A DNA stretch of 64,000 nucleotides from CAJCJE01 sp036494465 (GTDB lineage Bacteria; Actinomycetota; Actinomycetes; Mycobacteriales; Pseudonocardiaceae): the NCBI GenBank assembly GCA_036494465.1, contig DASXOJ010000201.1, forward strand, positions 20,919 to 84,918, written 5' to 3'. The translations under genes were made by a program, and so were the position numbers. Every line of letters starts with the position of its first letter. Positions within the stretch are counted from its first letter, which is position 1. The notes below the pieces were generated by a model, which was given only the letters and a program-made list of their open reading frames with translations, did not search any database and was not told the DNA's origin. Below, piece by piece: positions 17,981 through 26,169 of the stretch.

Positions 17981-19150
17981 TCAGAACGGCAGCCCTACGT
18001 AGTTTTCAGCCAGGCTGGTCGCGGCGGCGGTCGAGGAAACCGTGTAGCGCAGCTGGGACAGTTGCAGCCTGCGCTGGAACGCGTCGTTGTCCGGGAACTG
18101 GTGCAGCATCGACGTCATCCACCAGGAGAAGTGCTCGGCGCGCCAGACCCGGCGCAGGCACCGTTCGCTGTAAACCTCAAGACCACGCTCATCGCCGTTG
18201 GTGAGAAATGCGGTGACCCCGTCGGCGAGCAGCCGCACGTCGGCGATGGCCAGGTTCATGCCCTTGGCGCCGGTCGGCGGGACGATGTGCGCGGCGTCGC
18301 CCGCGAGGAACAGCCGCCCGTACCGCATGGGCTCGACCACGAAGCTGCGCATCGCGGTGATGCCGCGCTCGACGAACGGGCCCTCGTTGAGCGTGAAGCC
18401 GTCGGCGGCGAGCCGGGCGTGCAGCTGCTCCCAGATCCGCGAGTCCGGCCAGGACGACAGTTGTTCTTCTGGACCGACCTGGAGGTAGAGCCGGGTCAGT
18501 TCGGGCGAGCGCATGCTGTGCAGCGCGAAGCCCTGTTCGTGGTAGCTGTAGATCAGCTCGTGGTGCGATGGCGCGGTGCTGGCGAGCACGCCAAGCCAGG
18601 CGAACGGATAGTCACGCTGGTAGACCTGTTGCGCGTCGGCGGGGATCGCGGCGCGGCTGACGCCGTGAAACCCGTCGCATCCGGCGATGATCGCGCAGTC
18701 CACTTCCACTGGCCTACCGTCCGCGTCGCGGAAGGTCAATCGCGGTGCGTCGCTGGTCACCTCATGCACGGCGACGTCGGTGACCTCGAAGAACAGCTGC
18801 GCACCCGCTGTTTCGCGCGCTGTGATCAGGTCTTTCACGATCTCCTGCTGGCCGTAGACCATGATGGTCGAGCCGGTCAGGTCGGTGAGCGCGATGCGGT
18901 GGTCGGCGCCGTCGAAGCGCAGCGAGATGCCGTGGTGCGGCAGGCCCTCGGTGTCCATCCTGGTGCCCAGCCCGACCTCGCGCAGCAATCGCGCGCTCGG
19001 TGCCTCGACCACGCCTGCCCTGATCCGCTGCTGGATGTGCGCCCTGCTGCTGCGTTCCAGCACGATCGAGTCTATCCCGGCCAGGTGCAGCAGGTGCGAG
19101 AGCAGCAGGCCCGCCGGGCCCGCCCCGATGATGGCGACCTGGGTGCGCAC
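17981..19150 (-). CDS. pobA: 4-hydroxybenzoate 3-monooxygenase (FAD, NAD(P)H)
   Basis: A 389-residue flavoprotein hydroxylase making protocatechuate from 4-hydroxybenzoate. It has the FAD dinucleotide motif VAIIGAGPAGL at the start, the DG motif CDGFHGVSR and the GD motif FLAGDAAHIVPPTGAKG. The second of two adjacent GTG codons (19150) is chosen as start because GGAGG lies 6 bases upstream and the length then equals typical PobA. It is the first gene of the pob-pca operon and diverges from the IclR regulator. Confidence 0.94.
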   Translation of the reverse strand: MRTQVAIIGAGPAGLLLSHLLHLAGIDSIVLERSSRAHIQQRIRAGVVEAPSARLLREVGLGTRMDTEGLPHHGISLRFDGADHRIALTDLTGSTIMVYGQQEIVKDLITARETAGAQLFFEVTDVAVHEVTSDAPRLTFRDADGRPVEVDCAIIAGCDGFHGVSRAAIPADAQQVYQRDYPFAWLGVLASTAPSHHELIYSYHEQGFALHSMRSPELTRLYLQVGPEEQLSSWPDSRIWEQLHARLAADGFTLNEGPFVERGITAMRSFVVEPMRYGRLFLAGDAAHIVPPTGAKGMNLAIADVRLLADGVTAFLTNGDERGLEVYSERCLRRVWRAEHFSWWMTSMLHQFPDNDAFQRRLQLSQLRYTVSSTAAATSLAENYVGLPF

Positions 19151-19228
19151 CACTGACCTCCACTGATCAACGCTGATCTCGCCGACGCCATCAGCCTGCG
19201 GCATCGACAGCCTGCCTGAACACCTACA

Positions 19229-19245
19229 CTTCCGCTGAACGGAAG
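19229..19245. promoter_or_regulatory. Dyad in the pobA/iclR divergent promoter
   Basis: CTTCCG and CGGAAG, 6-bp perfect arms 5 bases apart, lie 78 bases before pobA and 31 before the regulator start. This is the only clear dyad in the intergenic region and is a reasonable operator for the divergently encoded IclR protein. Confidence 0.45.
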
Positions 19246-19275
19246 GCCAGCTTTCGGCGATCGGTGGTGATCTGG

Positions 19276-20058
19276 ATGACAGGTCCGTCGGTGACGTCCC
19301 GGGTGCTCGCCGTACTCAGCGCGTTCTCCGCTGAACACCCCGCGTTGACACTGTCCCAGCTGAGCAGGCGCGCCGAGTTGCCGTTGACCACGACGCACCG
19401 CCTGGTCGGCGAGTTGACCGCGCTGGGCGCGCTGGAACGCGACGAGCACGGCCGCTACCGGATCGGCGTGCGACTGTGGGAGATCGCCTCGCTCGCGCCG
19501 CGCGCCGGTGGCCTGCGCGAGGCGGCCATGCCGTTCCTGGAGGACCTGTTCGACGCGACCAGGGAGAACGTGCAGCTCGCCGTGCTCGACGGCATCGAGG
19601 TGCTGTACGTGGAGCGGCTCTCCGCCCGCAACGCCATCCCGGTGGTCTCCCGGGTCGGCGGTCGGCTGCCGGTGCACGCGACCGCGGTCGGCCAGGTGCT
19701 GCTCGCGAACTCACCAGTCGAGTTGCAGGAACAAGTGCTCGCCGGACCGCTGGCGCGGATCACCGACAAGACCATCACCGCGCCGCGCGAGCTGCGCGCG
19801 CTGCTGGCCGAGGTGCGGCGCACCGGGATCGCCATCGCCGACGGACACGTGGAAACGCAGTCGCTGTCGGTGGCCGCGCCGGTGTACGGGCCTGCCGACA
19901 CCGTCGTGGCCGGACTGTCCATTGTGGTCCCCGCCGACGGACAGGGTCAGCTTTTCGCGCCCGCGGTGCGCTCCGCCGCCCGCGGTATCTCCCGCGCGCT
20001 CGGCGCACCGCGCGCCACCATCAGGCCGAGTGCCGTGCTGCTCGGTTCGGCACCGTAA
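19276..20058 (+). CDS. IclR-family regulator, probable regulator of the pob-pca operon
   Basis: A 260-residue protein. The N-terminal winged helix is RVLAVLSAFSAEHPALTLSQLSRRAELPLTTTHRLVGEL. The C-terminal IclR effector domain has GGRLPVHATAVGQVLLA and the late AAPVYGPADTVVAGLSIVVPA. In several bacteria pca genes are controlled by IclR-type PcaR/PcaU or PobR. The divergent position next to pobA supports that role here, but activator or repressor cannot be decided. The ATG at 19276 is preferred over upstream GTGs at 19264 and 19267 on family length. Confidence 0.9.
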   Translation: MTGPSVTSRVLAVLSAFSAEHPALTLSQLSRRAELPLTTTHRLVGELTALGALERDEHGRYRIGVRLWEIASLAPRAGGLREAAMPFLEDLFDATRENVQLAVLDGIEVLYVERLSARNAIPVVSRVGGRLPVHATAVGQVLLANSPVELQEQVLAGPLARITDKTITAPRELRALLAEVRRTGIAIADGHVETQSLSVAAPVYGPADTVVAGLSIVVPADGQGQLFAPAVRSAARGISRALGAPRATIRPSAVLLGSAP

Positions 20059-20063
20059 TCGCG

Positions 20064-20085
20064 GGACCGGAAACCATTCCGGTCC
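20064..20085. terminator. Perfect hairpin between convergent iclR and cold-shock genes
   Basis: GGACCGGAA (20064-20072) and TTCCGGTCC (20077-20085) form a perfect 9-bp stem with a 4-base loop. It starts 6 bases after the iclR stop and could serve both convergent genes. Confidence 0.65.
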
Positions 20086-20101
20086 GGCAATCATCGTCCG
20101 G

Positions 20102-20545
20102 TCAGGATTCGATCCACCCGTGCGACTTGGCGAAGCTCGCCAGTCGTTCGCGCACCGCGCCGATCTGCGCTGCGGTGAGCGCCGGTGCCGCCTCGATCAA
20201 CACATCGGTGATCTCGTAGCGGAATTCACGCGAGGTCAACACGTCGCAGAGCCCGTCGTCCTGCTCGCTCGCGCTCGACACGCGGCGGCCGGTGTCGGCG
20301 CCGGCACCGCCGCTGGTCTGCGCCGCGGCGTTCCGCTCGACCACTCGAATGTTGGATGCCTTCGGACCCCGATCCCCGTCTTCGAGGTCGAATTCGACAA
20401 GCGCACCGGGCCGGAACAACGTCTCGTCGTCGCGAAAATCATTCGCGTGCATGAAGACGTCGTCACCGCCGTCTTCCGGCGCGATAAAACCATAACCGCG
20501 GATTTCGTCGAACCGCAGCACTTTACCCCTGATCAACACACCCAT
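20102..20545 (-). CDS. Cold-shock domain protein with C-terminal extension
   Basis: A 147-residue protein. Residues 1-65 are a cold-shock domain with the RNA-binding signatures KVLRFDEIRGYGFIAPEDG (RNP1-like) and DVFMHANDF (RNP2-like). A Gly/Ala-rich linker and a helical tail (VLTSREFRYEITDVLIEAAPALTA) follow. This longer form occurs in actinobacteria beside the ~67-residue CspA type. It probably binds single-stranded nucleic acid as an RNA chaperone. The ATG at 20545 is chosen because the domain starts directly after it. Confidence 0.9.
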   Translation of the reverse strand: MGVLIRGKVLRFDEIRGYGFIAPEDGGDDVFMHANDFRDDETLFRPGALVEFDLEDGDRGPKASNIRVVERNAAAQTSGGAGADTGRRVSSASEQDDGLCDVLTSREFRYEITDVLIEAAPALTAAQIGAVRERLASFAKSHGWIES

Positions 20546-20600
20546 CCTCACCACTTCGAACACGCGATCTGCGCACGTTAGCACCGAAAGCACAGGCTAA

Positions 20601-22688
20601 CTAGCGCAGTTCCGCGGACCGCAACGCGCCGCCGCCGAGCACCGCGCGGTCACGCAGGCGCAGAAACGCGTCGACCACGTCCGGATCGAACTGGCCGCCC
20701 CGCTCCCGTACCAGTTCGGCGGCTGCCTGGTCCGGGCGCAGCGCCGACCGGAACGGACGGTCGCTGACCATGGCCGCCCACGCGTCGCACACCGCGACGA
20801 TGCGCGCCTCGATCCTGATCCGGTCCGCCGCCAACCCATCCGGGTAACCGCGACCGTCCCATCGCTCGTGGTGCTGACGCACGGCATCGGCCACGTCCGC
20901 GAGTCCTGGCACGACCTTGATCAGCTGGTAGCCGTGTTCGGCGTGGGCCCGCGCGATGCGGCGCTCGGTCGTGGTCAGCGCATCCGGTTTGCCCCAGATC
21001 GACCGGGGCACCAGCGCCTTGCCCACATCGCACAGTCCGCCCGCGAGCTCCGTCCTGCGGATCGTCGCCGCGTCCAGGCCGAGCTCGGCGGCGACCGACC
21101 CGGCCCAGCGGCCAACCGACTGGCTCCGCCCGCCCACACCGTCCACGTCCCTGGCGAGCTCGCGCAGGTAGCCGAGCATGTGTTCGGCGCCTGCCGGTTC
21201 GGTAACCAGCGGAATCCGGTCGTTGGCGCCGACGACGACCTGGTCGCCGCCCTGTGTCTTCGCGGTGTACAGCGCCCGGTCGGCTGTCGTCAGCAGGTTG
21301 TCAACGGTGTCGCCGTGTTGCGGAAAGCTCGCCGCGCCAACGGAAACCGTGATCGCGATCCACACCTCGGGGAGCACCACGATGGGCGCGTTGGCGATCC
21401 GGTCGCGCACCCGCTCGGCCAGTCCGGGCAGGTGGTTCGGCGAGGCGGAGCTGACGATGACGAACTCCTCACCGCCGTAGCGGGCCAGCAGATCGCCCCG
21501 GTCGACCGAACCACGCAGCCGCCGTGCGATCTCCCGCAACGCCCGGTCACCCGCCCGGTGCCCGTAGCGGTCGTTGATCGAGGTGAAGTGGTCGACGTCG
21601 ATCACCAGCACGGCCACCGCATCGCCCGACTTCGCCGCATTCGCAACGGCAGCGGGCAGTCGTGCCTCGAAGTACCGCCGGGTGCGTAGGCCGGTCAGCG
21701 CGTCGGTGCTGGCCAGCCTGCGCTGATCGATCAGCAGACCGGCCAGCCGGGCGATGGTGAACACGCACAACGCGGCACAGGCGGCGGCGATCACCGGAAT
21801 GTCCTGCAACGCGTGAAAAGCGTCCTGCGCGACGAGCGTGGCAGGCGCGATCAGCGCGGCCGTGGTCAGAATCGCCAGTCGCATCGGTCCGATCCGGACA
21901 TCCGGCCCCGGTCTGCGTTGGTCCAGGGTGGCCATGGTCGGGTGCAGCGCGGCGGCGCCGATCGTCAGATTGGCGGCGAGCCAGATGGCGTCCAGGAAGT
22001 TGCCGGACGCGTAGGTGTTCAGCAACTGCTGGATCACGTAGACGCTGTCGGCCGTGAAGATGGCCAGCAGGCTGGTGCTGAGCAACACGAACGACATCGG
22101 GCGCGAACCGGGCACCAGGATCAGCCGGAGCGAGAAGACCAGCAGCACCAGGTCAAGCACCGGGTAGGCGACCGACACCAGGCGGGCGGTGAACGGCTCG
22201 TCGATCCGGGCGACCGGGCCGATCAGGTAGAGCCAGGACAGCATCGCCGCGACCACGGCGAGCGAGGCGGCGTCGAGCAGCCCTGGCAGGTCCCGGCCGG
22301 GTGAGCGGAGCCGGATCAGCAGGATCAGTCCGATCACGACCAACGGGTAGTGCCCGAGGTAGAGCGGGTCGGCCATGCTCGGGTAGGCGGTGTTGCCCAG
22401 CAGGTCGTGCGAGACATAGAAGAAGGTGTCGGCGGCGGCGTACACCGCCTGGCCGGTGCCGAGCAGGAGCCAGGGCAGGCGCAACCGGCGCCGTGGCTGG
22501 TTGCGGGCGCAGCCGACGAACACCATGACCGCGCCGGACGCGCTCACCGACAGGTACAGCACCACGCCGACGACCGGTGGCGCACCGAGCGCGAGCGCGA
22601 AGTAGTAGCCCGCGACGACCAGAACACCGGCCAGCAGGTAACCCAGCCACAGTCGGTCCACTGCCGCGCGGCCTCGCCGGGACACCAT
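20601..22688 (-). CDS. Membrane GGDEF and HD-GYP domain protein (c-di-GMP turnover)
   Basis: A 695-residue protein. About 300 N-terminal residues hold 8-10 hydrophobic helices forming a membrane sensor. A GGDEF domain follows with an intact active site RYGGEEF, but the inhibitory RxxD site is replaced by DRGD, so feedback inhibition is doubtful. The C-terminal HD-GYP domain keeps HHERWDGRGYP, AVCDAWAAM and the downstream His in RAHAEHG. The first metal pair, normally HD, reads Cys-Asp (GGLCDVGK). Cyclase activity is therefore likely, and phosphodiesterase activity is uncertain. GGGGGAGAAGG precedes the ATG at 22688. Confidence 0.92.
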   Translation of the reverse strand: MVSRRGRAAVDRLWLGYLLAGVLVVAGYYFALALGAPPVVGVVLYLSVSASGAVMVFVGCARNQPRRRLRLPWLLLGTGQAVYAAADTFFYVSHDLLGNTAYPSMADPLYLGHYPLVVIGLILLIRLRSPGRDLPGLLDAASLAVVAAMLSWLYLIGPVARIDEPFTARLVSVAYPVLDLVLLVFSLRLILVPGSRPMSFVLLSTSLLAIFTADSVYVIQQLLNTYASGNFLDAIWLAANLTIGAAALHPTMATLDQRRPGPDVRIGPMRLAILTTAALIAPATLVAQDAFHALQDIPVIAAACAALCVFTIARLAGLLIDQRRLASTDALTGLRTRRYFEARLPAAVANAAKSGDAVAVLVIDVDHFTSINDRYGHRAGDRALREIARRLRGSVDRGDLLARYGGEEFVIVSSASPNHLPGLAERVRDRIANAPIVVLPEVWIAITVSVGAASFPQHGDTVDNLLTTADRALYTAKTQGGDQVVVGANDRIPLVTEPAGAEHMLGYLRELARDVDGVGGRSQSVGRWAGSVAAELGLDAATIRRTELAGGLCDVGKALVPRSIWGKPDALTTTERRIARAHAEHGYQLIKVVPGLADVADAVRQHHERWDGRGYPDGLAADRIRIEARIVAVCDAWAAMVSDRPFRSALRPDQAAAELVRERGGQFDPDVVDAFLRLRDRAVLGGGALRSAELR

Positions 22689-22810
22689 CCAGCCTTCTCC
22701 CCCTTGCTGCCGTCCGCAGACCGGATGGCGTCATTCTCCACGCCAACCGAACCTCCGAGCCAGCTCAGATCTGAAAGGTCCGGTAAACCGTGATCGAAAA
22801 TATCGCGCGA

Positions 22811-22866
22811 AGTGTAAACCGTCGGTTCACACTGCTAGACTCCCTGTAAACCACAGGTTCACAGGG
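22811..22866 (+). promoter_or_regulatory. Two tandem palindromes over the promoter of gene 22877
   Basis: Site 1 (22811-22833): AGTGTAAACC, three bases, GGTTCACACT. Site 2 (22842-22866): CCCTGTAAACC, three bases, GGTTCACAGGG. Each has one mismatch between its arms, at the same place, and the centres are 32 bp apart. TGTAAA (22813-22818) and TAGACT (22836-22841), 17 bp apart, fit -35 and -10 boxes. Site 1 therefore covers the -35 and site 2 the transcription start. A lone half-site GTAAACC is at 22783-22789. Confidence 0.65.
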
Positions 22867-22876
22867 AGGTTCAATC

Positions 22877-23623
22877 ATGGAACGACGGCTCGCCGAGGCC
22901 GCTTTGGGCAATCTGCACCACGAGCAACACCACTGGCTGCACGTGATGGCCCAGAACAGCATTGAGCGGATGGTCGACCTGCTGGCGCGGGAAAATGTAC
23001 TAGATCGCACCGACAGCAGCTCCAAACCGGGCGAAATTGATGACGAAGCCGAGCGAAGAGTGGCGACCCTGCGGAGGGTGAAGGCCGCGCAGGTGGTCGC
23101 CACGTTGCTCGGGGACATGGCCACCGACATCACCGCGAAGGAGGCGGCGAACGCGGTCTGGCTCGGTGCGAGCCTGGCCGACCTCGGATCAGCCAGCGGC
23201 AGCACCCGGCAGGCAGCGCGAAAACGCTGGCCCGACCTCGGTCAGATCTACCGGATGCGACGCTGGCTGTCCGGGCACCACGAGGACATCCTCAGCATCG
23301 CGGACTCGCTGATCGAGCTTCGTGGATCCATCGCGCCGAAACACTCCGTGACCCCGGCTACCGTCTCCACCGCATACGACCTGCTGATCGAGGAACTCGA
23401 GGAGGTGCGCGCGGATCTGGCGTCCGGCTCGGTGGTGGTCGTCGGCGAAACCAGCGACATTCAGATCATCCGCTGGCAGCACCTCGGCAAACTGATCGAC
23501 AAGCGCATTCGCCTCGTGGTCGACCTGATCATCCCGACCGACGACAACTCGGAGTTCGCCATCGACGGCGCCAAGGGCATGCTGGCGCACTACGACTCGG
23601 TCAACCTGACACCGTCGCGCTGA
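22877..23623 (+). CDS. Unrecognised protein with a helix-turn-helix-like centre
   Basis: A 248-residue soluble protein that I cannot assign to a family. Residues 1-75 are helical and His-rich at the start (GNLHHEQHHWLHV). Residues about 83-115 (ITAKEAANAVWLG, ASLADLGSASG, STRQAARKRW) resemble the helix-turn-helix of short actinobacterial regulators, with STRQAARKRW as recognition helix. The remainder has two helical segments and a beta-rich end (RLVVDLIIP), perhaps for sensing or dimerisation. GGAGG is 7 bases before the ATG. The tandem palindromes just upstream suggest it controls itself. It diverges from the GGDEF/HD-GYP gene. Confidence 0.75.
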   Translation: MERRLAEAALGNLHHEQHHWLHVMAQNSIERMVDLLARENVLDRTDSSSKPGEIDDEAERRVATLRRVKAAQVVATLLGDMATDITAKEAANAVWLGASLADLGSASGSTRQAARKRWPDLGQIYRMRRWLSGHHEDILSIADSLIELRGSIAPKHSVTPATVSTAYDLLIEELEEVRADLASGSVVVVGETSDIQIIRWQHLGKLIDKRIRLVVDLIIPTDDNSEFAIDGAKGMLAHYDSVNLTPSR

Positions 23624-23633
23624 CGAAACGGGC

Positions 23634-24311
23634 TCAGGTGGTGGGCTGGGCCGCGTCGGTGTCGATGGCCGACAGGATGCGATCCAGGAAGCCCTGGATG
23701 TGTTGCCGGATCAGGTCGGCGGCGCGATCGGCATCGCCGGCCTCGGCGGCCGCGAGCACCGAGGCGTGCTCGTCGCACTCCTGCGTCCAGCTCGGCGAGT
23801 TCTGCCAGCCGACCACGCTGATCAGCGCGGCACGGTCACGCAGGTCGTCCAGCACGCTGATCAGCAGCGGGTTGCCGCACCCTTTGTACAGCGCCTGGTG
23901 AAAAGTCCGGTTGACCAGGCTGAGCTGGCCCTTTTCGCCGCTCTGCAGCGCACCGCGGGCCGCGTCCAGCGCGGTGCGCGCCTCGGCGAACAGTGCCTTG
24001 TCCCCCGCCTGCGCCGAGCGGCGCACGGCTTCGGGTTCGAGCAGCATGCGCACGTCATAGACGTCTCGGGCCAGCGCCTGGTCGACGACGCGGACAGAGG
24101 CGCCCTTGTACGGGTTGAACGTGACCAGTCCGGAGCCGGAGAGCAGCTTGAGCGCTTCGCGCACCGGCGTCTTGGACACTCCGAGCCGCTGCGCCAGTTC
24201 CATCTCCACCAACGGCTGGCCGGGCAGTAACTCCCTGGTCAGGATCGCCCTGCGGATCTCCTCCAGCACGAGTTCGGTGCGAGACGCCGGCAGGCGCAGC
24301 ATTTCAGGCAT
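23634..24311 (-). CDS. GntR-family regulator (FCD/FadR subfamily) of the adjacent sugar-acid operon
   Basis: A 225-residue protein. The N-terminal winged helix is LPGQPLVEMELAQRLGVSKTPVREALKLL. The C-terminal FCD domain has DVRMLLEPEAVRRSAQ and metal-ligand-like His residues in NRTFHQALYKG and CDEHASVLAA. The ATG at 24311 follows GGGAGAAG. FCD regulators usually sense small organic acids. It diverges from a sugar porter and sugar-acid genes, and two TCATATAT-type sites lie between them, so it probably represses that operon and itself. Confidence 0.9.
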   Translation of the reverse strand: MPEMLRLPASRTELVLEEIRRAILTRELLPGQPLVEMELAQRLGVSKTPVREALKLLSGSGLVTFNPYKGASVRVVDQALARDVYDVRMLLEPEAVRRSAQAGDKALFAEARTALDAARGALQSGEKGQLSLVNRTFHQALYKGCGNPLLISVLDDLRDRAALISVVGWQNSPSWTQECDEHASVLAAAEAGDADRAADLIRQHIQGFLDRILSAIDTDAAQPTT

Positions 24312-24410
24312 GGTCTTCTCCCGGCCATTGAGCGGTGCCCTCACGGTACGGGCCGATGAGCTTGCACCGCGCGTCACTGGTTACTCCACCCAGCTCAGCG
24401 TGCCGAGATC

Positions 24411-24420
24411 TCATATATCA
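24411..24420. promoter_or_regulatory. GntR-like operator, regulator-proximal
   Basis: TCATATATCA is AT-rich in an otherwise high-GC window and lies 100 bp upstream of the GntR start. Read on the other strand it is TGATATATGA, nearly identical to the palindrome at 24595-24604, so the same protein probably binds both. Confidence 0.5.
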
Positions 24421-24569
24421 GATCTTACGCACGGATCGTTGCAGGCGGCAACTGATTGTTACTGATCTCACCGTTGAACATGTTGTGACCTGGGCATTCG
24501 CGCAACCCAACAGTGGACCCGACCGACAATCACCCTTTGCCGGTCGGCCAATTTGATCGCGCTTGCCCG

Positions 24570-24604
24570 TTGACTCGATGTAACACTGCGGCAATCATAT
24601 ATGA
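24570..24604 (+). promoter_or_regulatory. Promoter of the sugar-acid operon with overlapping GntR-like operator
   Basis: TTGACT at 24570-24575 is a good -35 box. The perfect 10-bp palindrome TCATATATGA at 24595-24604 falls where the -10 box must lie. Binding there would block RNA polymerase. Transcription would start about 160 bases upstream of the porter gene. I see no riboswitch-like structure in that leader. Confidence 0.55.
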
Positions 24605-24766
24605 GACGCCATACGCGAGATACACAATACCGAGGCGGCGCGCGACGTCGCCGTGATCGACAGCACCACCCAGATCCACCCGCCGGACGAGGCGTCTCGT
24701 CCGGCACCGGACCCATTCGCCTGCTTGCCCAACGAGGTTCAAGCACGAGAAACGAGGCGACACAGC

Positions 24767-26146
24767 GTGACGCAGCAACCCGATCGCGTACCGGCGCGGC
24801 GTGCCACCCGAAAAGGCACGTTATATTTCTTCGGTGCCCTCGGCGGCATCCTCTTCGGCTACGACCTCGGAGTCATCTCCGGCGTACTGCTGTTCATCAA
24901 GACCAAGTCGGTCTTCGACCTCGGTTCGGTCGGCCAGGGCGTGGTGGGTGGCTCGCTGGCCGCTGGCGCGATCATCGGTGCGGCCATCGCCGGTCGGCTG
25001 ACCGACCGGCCCGGCAGGCGGCGCACGATCATGATCGGCGCCACCATCTTCGCGATCGGCACTGTCGGCTGCACGTTCGCGCCGAACGCGACGATGTTCG
25101 TGATCGCCCGGGTCGTCGTGGGTGTCGCGGTTGGTGCTACGTCGGCCACGGTTCCGACCTACCTGTCCGAACTGGCCCCGAGCCGCGTCCGCGGTGCGTT
25201 GTCCTCGCTGAACCAGCTGATGATCGTCAGCGGCATCCTGATCGCCTACATCGTCGACTGGGCCCTGCAGGGTTCCGCGAACTGGCGCGCCATGATCGCC
25301 ATCGGCATCATCCCGGCCGCCGTGCTGCTGTTCGGCATGACGCTGCTGCCGGAAACCCCGCGTTGGCTGATCAAGCAGGGCCGTGAAGACGAGGCACGCA
25401 CGGTGATCCGTTCCGCTCAGGGCGAGGTCGACATCGACGCCGAGGTCACCGGCATTCGCGAGGTCATCCGGCTCGACGGCAACCAGGGCAGCCTGAAGGA
25501 CCTGTTCGCCAAGTGGGTCCGCCCGATGCTGGTCGTCGCCCTGATCCTGGCCATCGGCCAGCAGTTCTCCGGCGTCAATGCGATCAACCTGTACGCACCG
25601 ACCATCTTCAAGAACCTGGGTGTCGGCACCTCCGCGTCGCTGCTCGCCTCGATCGTGCTCGGCGTGGTCAAGGTCGGCTTCACCGCGTGGGTGATCTTCA
25701 TGGTCGACCGGTGGGGCCGCAAGCCGCTGCTGCTACTGGGCAACGTCCTGATGTCCACCACGCTGATCCTGCTCGGCATCGCCGTTACCGTCATCCACAG
25801 TTCGTCCGGTGCCGCGATCAGCACGATCGTCCTGCTGGTCATCTACCTCGCCGGATACGAACTCGGCTGGGGCGCGGTCGTGTGGGTCATGATGTCCGAG
25901 GTGTTCCCGCTGAAGGTGCGCGCGGTCGGCATGGGTACCGGCAGCGTGGTGCTGTGGGCCTCGACGTTCGCCATCACCTTCGTGTTCCCGGTGATGGACA
26001 ACGGGCTCGGCCTGGCCACGTCGGCCTACATCTTCGCCGGTATCGGCATCGTACTGTTCCTGCTGGTCCGTAAGTTCGTCCCGGAAACCAAGGGTCGCAG
26101 CCTCGAACAGATCGAACTGGACCTGCGTGACCGGGTGAAGGTCTGA
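24767..26146 (+). CDS. Sugar porter of the major facilitator superfamily
   Basis: A 459-residue, 12-helix proton/sugar symporter of the SP family. It has the sugar-porter signatures FGYDLGVISG, GRLTDRPGRRR, VPTYLSELAPSRVRGALSSLNQLMI, PETPRWL, QQFSGVNAINLYAP, DRWGRKPLLL and the C-terminal PETKGRSLEQIE. The GTG at 24767 is chosen because GAGG lies about 10 bases upstream and the family starts just before the first helix. The frame from 24653 would add 38 polar residues. As first gene of the operon it probably imports the sugar whose acid is processed by the next two enzymes. Confidence 0.92.
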   Translation: MTQQPDRVPARRATRKGTLYFFGALGGILFGYDLGVISGVLLFIKTKSVFDLGSVGQGVVGGSLAAGAIIGAAIAGRLTDRPGRRRTIMIGATIFAIGTVGCTFAPNATMFVIARVVVGVAVGATSATVPTYLSELAPSRVRGALSSLNQLMIVSGILIAYIVDWALQGSANWRAMIAIGIIPAAVLLFGMTLLPETPRWLIKQGREDEARTVIRSAQGEVDIDAEVTGIREVIRLDGNQGSLKDLFAKWVRPMLVVALILAIGQQFSGVNAINLYAPTIFKNLGVGTSASLLASIVLGVVKVGFTAWVIFMVDRWGRKPLLLLGNVLMSTTLILLGIAVTVIHSSSGAAISTIVLLVIYLAGYELGWGAVVWVMMSEVFPLKVRAVGMGTGSVVLWASTFAITFVFPVMDNGLGLATSAYIFAGIGIVLFLLVRKFVPETKGRSLEQIELDLRDRVKV

Positions 26147-26169
26147 CCGTCCACATCCGATTGGAACCA

